This document shows positions 57,743 through 64,000 of a stretch of DNA of 64,000 bases, in pieces. The position numbers and the translations under genes were made by a program. The stretch is from NCBI GenBank assembly GCA_964023205.1, contig OZ026842.1:6362408-6426407 (forward strand). The letters run 5' to 3'. The notes below the pieces were generated by a model that was not told the origin of the DNA, did no database searches, and saw only the letters and a list, made by a program, of their open reading frames with translations. The stretch is from Lutraria lutraria (lineage: Eukaryota > Mollusca > Bivalvia > Venerida > Mactridae). Each line of letters begins with the position of its first letter. Position 1 is the stretch's first letter.

Positions 57743-60160
57743 GTGAGTCACCTATCCGTTAATATTTACGTCTATGTATAAAATTCTGTGATTGTGCAAT
57801 TTTACCTCATTGACTGCAATGAGTTTAAAAGTCGATCATGGGATGCAAGTTATATCTACATGTAAAATGGGTCAAAATCTGCCATGTAAAATGGGCTATT
57901 TAAAGCTGTTGTCATTTCAGAGCCGCTCCAGAGAATGGGCAAATAAGGTCCAGGATAACTGGCCATTTATATCCCTACATTTATTTCGAATAGTTTTCCA
58001 GGCAGTTGGTCGTGTCTTATGTCATCTGTTATTTAACGACCTATTCGATAGCTTTGGTCATGTCTAAACCTCCACAGAGAGAGAGAGGAGAGGAGATACG
58101 GAGAACCGGGGCGTTTGTATCTCTAGTCTTTTTTATGGTCTTTCTTGGTACTTTATCGTGCTCCGTGTAAAGCGCCGATACACGCCTCATCCATTTTCCC
58201 TTGATTTTCTTTACACGGTATTTGGCTCCGTAGTTGGGACGGGGTAATATCGGAAGACAGAGCCCAGATTTGAGTCTACGACCTTTCGATCGGCAATCCT
58301 GGACTTTACCAAAATACCACCGATCCACCGGATTGTCTTATTGATGATTACTTTTCTTTCCAGGTGTTGATGAACATGGTGAACCCAATCATGCCAGTAT
58401 GTACAGACATTTATGGTCAAATCTTCCCAAAGATCTATACGAGTTACCGGATTATACTTTTCCCGAGCATTTCGGGAAGCCGACCCCTTCTTTCGCCCCT
58501 CGTCTTGCTGTTAGAGACTACTTAGAGGGTAAGATAACTGTTTGGAATGGAAATGCTTCTCGTGTTCCCTTACTTGTAAATGAAACATGCCGGAAATATA
58601 AATGTTCAAATGGACTCGAATCATGTTTGAAATTGATAAAATATTTGAAATTGAAATTTCTTTGAAGATTACGTAGATAGCATATCAATAGCGATGAAGA
58701 TAGTATAAAAATACAAACTTTGACGCAATCTAGACAATTATTTTAAAAAAATATGTAAATTCCAACAAAAGTGCATTTGTTTGCATGAATACATGTTGTA
58801 ATTTATTCCAGGTCGATGGATACGGAAAACAACTGGAAACGTTGATTTGAAGACTTACATTAAGTTCAGTACAGTTGCCCGGTGGGTAAAGTATGATGAC
58901 AACAAATATAGCTATACTGTCGTTGTTGAAAATCTGGAGACAAGAGAAACTCGTGAAGAAATATTTACACATGTCATTGTAGCTGCCGGTATCTTCAGCA
59001 CGCCGTACTTGCCGGATATCCCTGGAATGAACGACTTTATTGGTCGAGTGGTCCATTCCCATGATTTTAGGGATGCCAGAGATTTCAAAGCACGGAAAGT
59101 TCTCATCATTGGTGCAAATTTATCTGGCGTAGATACGGCTCTTCAGTTGATTAAATTCGAGGCTGCTAAGATGATATACTTAAGTTATAAAACCGTTCCG
59201 AAGGGCGACATGTGTTTCTTACCAACGGAGACCAAAGTGAAACCTTTGGTTGTCAGAATGGATGCAAATAAAGCCTACTTTATTGATGGTACAGAAGCAG
59301 AAGTTGATTCGGTTATTCTATGTACCGGATACAAAAATCACTTCCCCTTCCTCGAAGGTCGGTTTAGAATAAAGAAGGAGACTAGTTTATATCCTCCCGA
59401 TTTGTATATGGGTACTTTGTTCTACAAAGAAGGCAATAATAGCTTGTTCTATGTTGGTGTACAACATCAGTTTTACACATTCACATTTTTAGAAGCATTG
59501 GCCATCTGGACATGCAGGTAATCTTAAGGGATTTTTATGTTGGGTTTTACTTAGCGAATACAAAAGTTCAGCTGTTTTTTTCTGACGTCACGTGATATTT
59601 TTTCCGCAGTTCAGAGGTTGAAGTGGTTCTTTCCTAGCATTCAAGGTTGGATGTTTCACCGGTTGATATTGGATGTACGTACATGACCTGGGTGTACACA
59701 TTGATTCAAGTCAACATTCTATCAACCTTATTCAACCTCACGTTATTATCGATGTACCGGAAATCGACCGAAACCACAATGTATGTTTTTGTAAAAATTA
59801 GCCTTCCATTTCAGATACATTATTGGTGCAATAAAAGAAGAACCAAAAACTCAGCAAGAAATGGATGAAGATTCCAAATCTTGGGTACAAAGAGCAAACT
59901 CACTCGTATCTGAGGACGATATGCATCAGTTTCAAGCTTCTCATATTGAAACATTGGTAGATAAATCGGAATATAACCTACAATTGGCTAAACCTGGAAT
60001 ATTCGAGAAACTGTTTAAGACCCAAATGGAAACAGACGGCCTATCAAACTACAGAGACCATGTGTACACAAGCGCTTGTACAGGAGAACCAGGATTGAAA
60101 CAAACACCTTTCATGCAAAATTTTGATGATCGTTTGGAGGCCTTTGTTAACGCTAATTAA
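57592..60160 (+). CDS. FMO copy C: Tmm-like flavin-containing monooxygenase, intact, 4 exons
   Basis: Close paralogue of copy B with the same exon sizes and phases: 57592-57742, 58364-58528, 58812-59517, 59815-60160, 455 codons plus stop. Motifs: GAGPSG (10-15), [11 protein letters not shown] (35-45), FMO signature [11 protein letters not shown] (181-191, a full match), NADPH GANLSG (206-211), LCTGY (275-279). Odd points: Glu at 212 (GED in copies A, B and D) is Val here, and residues about 236-249 are rewritten relative to B while the next 40 residues are identical. Same expected reaction and location as copy B; the substitutions may change substrate or cofactor handling (inference). Intron 1 is only 621 nt because it lacks the LINE and TIR insertions of copy B. 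Confidence 0.93.
57898..58326 (-). repeat. Two SINE type 2 copies (one partial, one full) in FMO copy C intron 1
   Basis: 57898-58025 has TTTCAGAGCCGCTCCAGAGA as in the copy B intron SINE and stops at TCGTGTCTTATGTCAT; 58030-58326 is a fuller copy with GA tract and tRNA-like end (TCCTGGACTTTACCAAAATA). Confidence 0.68.
58364..58528 (+). CDS. FMO copy C exon 2
   Basis: Residues 51-106, [20 protein letters not shown] region; acceptor CTTTCCAG, donor GTAAGA. Confidence 0.92.
58812..59517 (+). CDS. FMO copy C exon 3
   Basis: Residues 106-341 with FMO signature, NADPH motif (Val212) and LCTGY; acceptor TTATTCCAG, donor GTAATC. Confidence 0.94.
59815..60160 (+). CDS. FMO copy C exon 4 with stop
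   Basis: Residues 341-455, ending [15 protein letters not shown] at 60158-60160. Confidence 0.92.
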
Positions 60161-60299
60161 TTTACTGCTAAGTTGTTGAGTTTCTGTCATACCAAGCAAA
60201 GATGTAATATATGTACTATGTTGCCTTATTATTATTATATTCTTCAAATCTTTTGATATGATTGGCTTTATATTATTTTGACATCCGTGATTTCCCTTG

Positions 60300-60660
60300 G
60301 CCATAGATTAGTGCTCGGTCCACTTCTTAGTTCACCATAGCAAGAAGTGTTCAAGGTGAGCTATTGTGATCGCGTGATGTTCGTCCGGCTGTGCGTCCGT
60401 CCGTCAACAATTGCTTTAAACAGCATTTCATTCTTACACAGTTGGCCAATTTCAATGAAACTTTATAGGCATGTTCTTTGCACAAAGCTCTACCAAAGTT
60501 GTTTAAAATACTAATTCCATGCAGAAAACCTTTATAAAATCTTCTTGTCCGAAACCACATTGTCTAGAGCTAAGATATTATGTGTGTAGCATTTTCTACT
60601 AAGTTTGTTCAAATTATTACACCGGGGTAAAAATTTGACTACCTCCGGGGCCAATTGATT
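60300..60660 (-). repeat. Interspersed repeat, ~165-bp monomer family, reversed tail
   Basis: Reverse orientation: GGTGAGCTATTGTGATCGCG, a GTCCGGCTGTGCGTCCGTCC tract, AAATCTTCTTGTCCGAAACC, and GGGGCCAATTGATTTT. Matches the tail of 8535-9690. Confidence 0.7.
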
Positions 60661-60744
60661 TTGCAATTAGTCGATTATATGGCTATCATTGCAATCTGTG
60701 ACAAGGATTTCTATTTATTTTTTTACTTTCTTAACTTTATATAT

Positions 60745-61017
60745 AGCCGGCATTCTAACTTCTTACTTAAGAACGACTTAAAATACACTGCGCATGTAGA
60801 GAACTTAGAATGTTACAATGCATATTTAGGCATTTACGTTTCTAAAGCATGCAATTTCAATAAAACCAAAAAGCCTCTTACTGAACAGGCTGTAAAGGCT
60901 CTGAATTTTCTTTATACTGAACTAAACAATCTCAAATTACCAATTGACCTTACTCTTACTAATAAGCTCTTTGAACATACAATTGTACCCATTTTTACTT
61001 ATTGCAGTGGAATTTAA
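60745..61017 (+). mobile_element. Non-LTR reverse transcriptase C-terminal fragment
   Basis: Encodes YLGIYVSKACNFNKTKKPLT and LNNLKLPIDLTLTNKLFEHT followed by IVPIFTYCSGI, the usual 'YLG...LPI...Y' region after the RT palm in non-LTR elements. Only this portion remains, ending at a stop. Confidence 0.68.
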
Positions 61018-61044
61018 AGACACATTAGTTTTTTAGAAATCTAG

Positions 61045-61219
61045 TCAGACGCCTATCATTGAAAAAATACTGTGCTATATTTCTATATGTACATTGTGAT
61101 TAAAAAAGAAAATTTCGGTATGTTTTTATCGCAAGTAAAAGTCAATTTCACTGATAAGATATCTGTATAGGTAAAATAAGACCTACTTTAATTTTAACAA
61201 CCAAACTGCCAATGGGGCT
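61045..61219. mobile_element. TIR element, AGCCCCATTAGC family, left end lost
   Basis: Right end GCCAATGGGGCT followed by TTAA; internal CAATTTCACTGATAAGATAT as in 56471-56813. It has an uninterrupted GTACATATAGAAAT-type site where the 18.9-kb copy holds the hairpin. Confidence 0.7.
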
Positions 61220-61250
61220 TTAAGGGTTATAGCAATGTATGGTTACTTAC

Positions 61251-61477
61251 TCCAAATCATCACCGCCATTTTCTATACACGAATGCTTCAAATCAGGATC
61301 TAGTGAGGACGACTGGCATAATGCATTTATTAAAATTGTCACACAGAACATGCGCCACGAATCGAATCTTCTTTGAGGTATTATTTGTAAAGGTAACATA
61401 AATCCGAGAATATAGCAATATTTTTTATCTGAATGCATGGAAAACAAAGACAGAAGTAAATACCACACGCAATACAC
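61251..61477 (-). CDS. Possible first coding exon of an unknown minus-strand gene
   Basis: An ORF with two hydrophobic leader-like starts (MYCVWYLLLSLFS and MFCVTILINALCQSSS) runs into a good donor GTAAGTAACC at 61250. No downstream exon was recognised to the left and no domain is evident. It may be spurious. Confidence 0.2.
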
Positions 61478-62518
61478 TCGAGCAACGTAAGATCACGGCT
61501 ACAATACAAACAGCAACGAATGATGCTGGATTATCCGTTGCGAATTAATCCGGCGTGAAATCCGTGAATGTGTGACCTAGACATAACATAAAAAGTACGA
61601 CTCGTCCGGCATGGCTCATCTTGTAATACACAGATTACATGAAAATTACAAAACATGCAAATGTCGGAAAATCCGCCCAAGGACATTTCTGACAACCGAA
61701 ATTTTCTGAAAATCCTTTTATTTTCGGAATTGATCAAAAGTTCTCTGGAAACCAGAATTCTCAGAAACCCGGAGAAGGTAAAAGCAGTTATACAACAATT
61801 AAAAATAGATTGATCATTACAGGTGAATGTCCAGTAGATTTCCAATGAAGGTTAAACACCAATATAATTATAAAGTCATGAAATGACACCTGGTTACAAG
61901 AACAGTTTCAATGTCTGTTTTACTAAAGTTATACCAGTAATTATTTAAGTCATCTTTCTTTCCATGTCATCAGTTTAAGATAACTGAAAGTTGTTGAAAA
62001 TAGAAGTAAATCCACGATAGTAAACACATAAGTCTGTAATATATATGTATTTGTCATTATCTTTTCTATTTGTATAACAAATAGGTGATTTTATACATCA
62101 TCGTTTTTTTAAAAAACAAGCACTCTGAGAAGTAAACCATGAAAGAATCACTTTAAAAACTTTAATTCACGAGGGAAACCAATTAGTAAATTAGAATCAC
62201 ACTCTTGATGATTAATAAGTGGTTCACAACACGTCCGAACCTCGTAGTTGCATTCTAACATTCAAAGCTCTCCGCACGCGCAGTGTGTACTTAGTCGTTT
62301 CCGAAACTAAGATGTTTGAACGCCGTTTCTTATTCTATAAAGGCAAGAAAGCCAAAAAAATAATCAAATACCTTGTTACAGATTGGATAAAATAGTGGGA
62401 CGAATACGAGTAATAATTATAATAAAAAAGGGAATTTACATAAAGTCTAAATAATATACAATGTATAACAAATTGTCAGAAAGTCTTGTTAATATCACAA
62501 GCTATTAAGACAAAAAAT

Positions 62519-63001
62519 GATAAAGCAACGTAGTTTTACATCTTTGCTTAGTAAGATAGGAACTCAATAAATTGGAAGTAAATTATTTAGCGTTAACAAA
62601 TGCCTCCAAACTATCATCAAAATTTTCCATCTACAGCACCCCGGTCCAGCCGGATGTCCCTGGAATGAATGACTTTAATGGTCGAGTGGTCCATTCCCAT
62701 GATTTTCGAGATGCCAGAGATTTCAAAGCACAGAAAGTTCTCATTATTGGAGCCAATTTGTCCGGCGAAGATACAGCTTTCAACTGATCAAATTTCGGGC
62801 TGCTAAAAAGATATACTTAAGTTATAAAACGATTCCGAAGAGTGCCTCGTGTAGTCCCCCGAAGGAAATTGAAGAAAAACCTTTGGTTGTCAGAATGGAT
62901 GTAAATAAAGCCTACTTCATTGATGGTACAGAAGCAGAGGTGGATTCGGTAATTCTATGCACTGGATACAAAAATCATTTCCCCTTCCTTGAAGGTCGGT
63001 T
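62519..63001 (+). pseudogene. FMO copy D: rearranged fragment (inverted exon 4 tail joined to exon 3)
   Basis: 62519-62628 is the reverse complement of an FMO exon 4 end and its 3' UTR (the stop TAA reads TTA at 62583-62585). It abuts 62629-63001, a forward piece of exon 3 from the segment after IVATG to FPFLEGRF. The exon 3 part keeps the FMO signature [11 protein letters not shown] and GANLSGED, but a one-base deletion near 62775 gives a stop (TGA). It then breaks off within GAAGGTCGGTT. Non-functional. Its exon 3 is closest to copy A near the CSPPKE segment. Confidence 0.88.
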
Positions 63002-63132
63002 CTCGGTTATTTCGCATTGATTTCCAGAACTGATAATCGTAATTCATTATACATAATGATTTCGAAATCTAAGTTAACCTAACTTGTGCACTACGGATGA
63101 AAATTAATCTGATTGTTATTTTATTTATGCAG

Positions 63133-63326
63133 ATGAATGTCCAACCGATACAGATGATGATATCTACCTTCCCCATCCGGTGGACTGTCATCAGTATTTA
63201 TGGTGTTATTCAGCAGGATTCTTAGCTGTACAAACATGTGCTGGTGGTGGTTGCTTCGACACAAGTTCCAATACTACTGCAAAATGTCTTCCCGATTCGA
63301 CATTATGTCCCAGCTGTGCACCATAA
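63133..63326 (+). CDS. Terminal exon with chitin-binding type-2 (peritrophin-A) domain
   Basis: After acceptor TTTATTTATGCAG the exon reads, in phase 2, ECPTDTDDDIYLPHPVDC, HQYLWCYSAGFLAVQTC, then AGGGCFDTSSNTTAKC and ends LCPSCAP with TAA at 63324-63326. Cysteine spacing (C-15-C-5-C-10-C then C and C) fits the CBM14 domain of secreted chitin-binding proteins such as shell-matrix or mucus proteins. ATTAAA near 63385 may be the polyadenylation signal. The previous exon was not found between 60.2 and 63.1 kb; it may be short or lie further upstream. Confidence 0.72.
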
Positions 63327-64000
63327 TGTTTGATATGAACGTATCTCATGTTATTTATATTCCACGACTTGTATAAACTCACTGATTAAATCCTTTGCAC
63401 ATTAAACGAGTTTTAAGGTATTATTCTCTTCGAGAGTTTTAGAACTTGTACTCGTTTGAGCATGTCTAGATTGTGATGTTTGAAGAATACAATGATGTTG
63501 ACACTATAAATACATGTATATTCCCATGACTTAGATATGTGAATATATCTCTATGATTACTCACTTATTTGCATGTATGCAGCAGTTCTTGTAATTATGT
63601 AAAAATTCATTGGTATAATTGATGTATGTCTTTTTTACACTGTGCTCTATACTTTTGTTACATGTGTTTTAACTTGATTTCATAACTCTTGTTTGTACAT
63701 TGTATATTTAACACTGTTAACTGTTTGTCATTCTCGCTTCGTTACATTATCGTGTCATTGTCAGTATTTTAGTAAAAATTCTTTCTCATGCACTGACAGC
63801 GCGTCAGTTAATAATACCAGAAAGGGGAGTTAAGTAGTAACCGAAGATATGTATTGGGTTTCTAGATTTTCCAGTATAACTAATAGTATCGAACTTTATA
63901 TTTTTTTTTTGGAATTGTATAACCAACTTTAAAATTTTGACTATATGTACTTAATGTTAATATTAGAAAGGTTAAATGATTCAAAGCAGCATATAAAAGC
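63327..64000. other. 3' UTR and downstream sequence, nothing further seen
   Basis: AT-rich sequence following the chitin-binding exon, with a T-run near 63901. No gene or repeat with a partner in this window. Confidence 0.4.

Overview
The window is nuclear DNA of an animal, most probably a marine bivalve mollusc. It is AT-rich, genes are split into short exons by GT-AG introns of hundreds to thousands of bases, and the non-coding space is packed with tRNA-derived SINEs, small terminal-inverted-repeat (TIR) elements, non-LTR reverse-transcriptase debris and minisatellites. The bivalve assignment is an inference from the repeat style and gene content. No bacterial-style operons, rRNA genes or CRISPR arrays were seen.

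Left part, about 1-24.3 kb: the 5' two-thirds of one minus-strand gene, a plasma-membrane-type SLC9A Na+/H+ exchanger. Ten coding exons (24264 down to 2407) join in frame and encode the first ~340 residues, from a signal peptide through the LLPPII, DPVA and FGESLLND motifs. The C-terminal exons lie beyond the left edge. Four of its introns carry large minisatellites: 29 bp x ~32, ~27 bp x >20, 28 bp x ~11 and 46 bp x 33. The ~27-bp one is built from copies of the adjacent exon's 5' splice site and is split by a 1.74-kb TIR element.

Middle part, about 24.3-42 kb: no protein gene that I can support. It holds interspersed repeats (SINEs, TIR elements, nuclear-receptor-half-site repeats), a 30-bp minisatellite at 32.9-33.7 kb that creates false ORFs on both strands, and long featureless AT-rich DNA.

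Right part, about 42-63 kb: a plus-strand cluster of flavin-containing monooxygenases that resemble bacterial trimethylamine monooxygenase (Tmm) in motifs and length. Order: copy A (43.3-45.1 kb, 5'-truncated pseudogene), copy B (50.1-55.2 kb, intact, 4 exons, 455 aa), copy C (57.6-60.2 kb, intact, 4 exons, 455 aa), copy D (62.5-63.0 kb, rearranged fragment with an inverted exon-4 tail). The copies are mosaic in their similarity, which suggests repeated duplication with gene conversion. Intron 1 of copy B contains a SINE and a reverse-transcriptase fragment that is itself split by a 1.26-kb TIR element. At the right edge is the terminal exon of another gene, encoding a chitin-binding type-2 (peritrophin-A) domain.

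The intact genes are unrelated in function except that both are plausible in osmotic and ionic homeostasis of a marine animal: Na+/H+ exchange and, by inference, trimethylamine oxidation.
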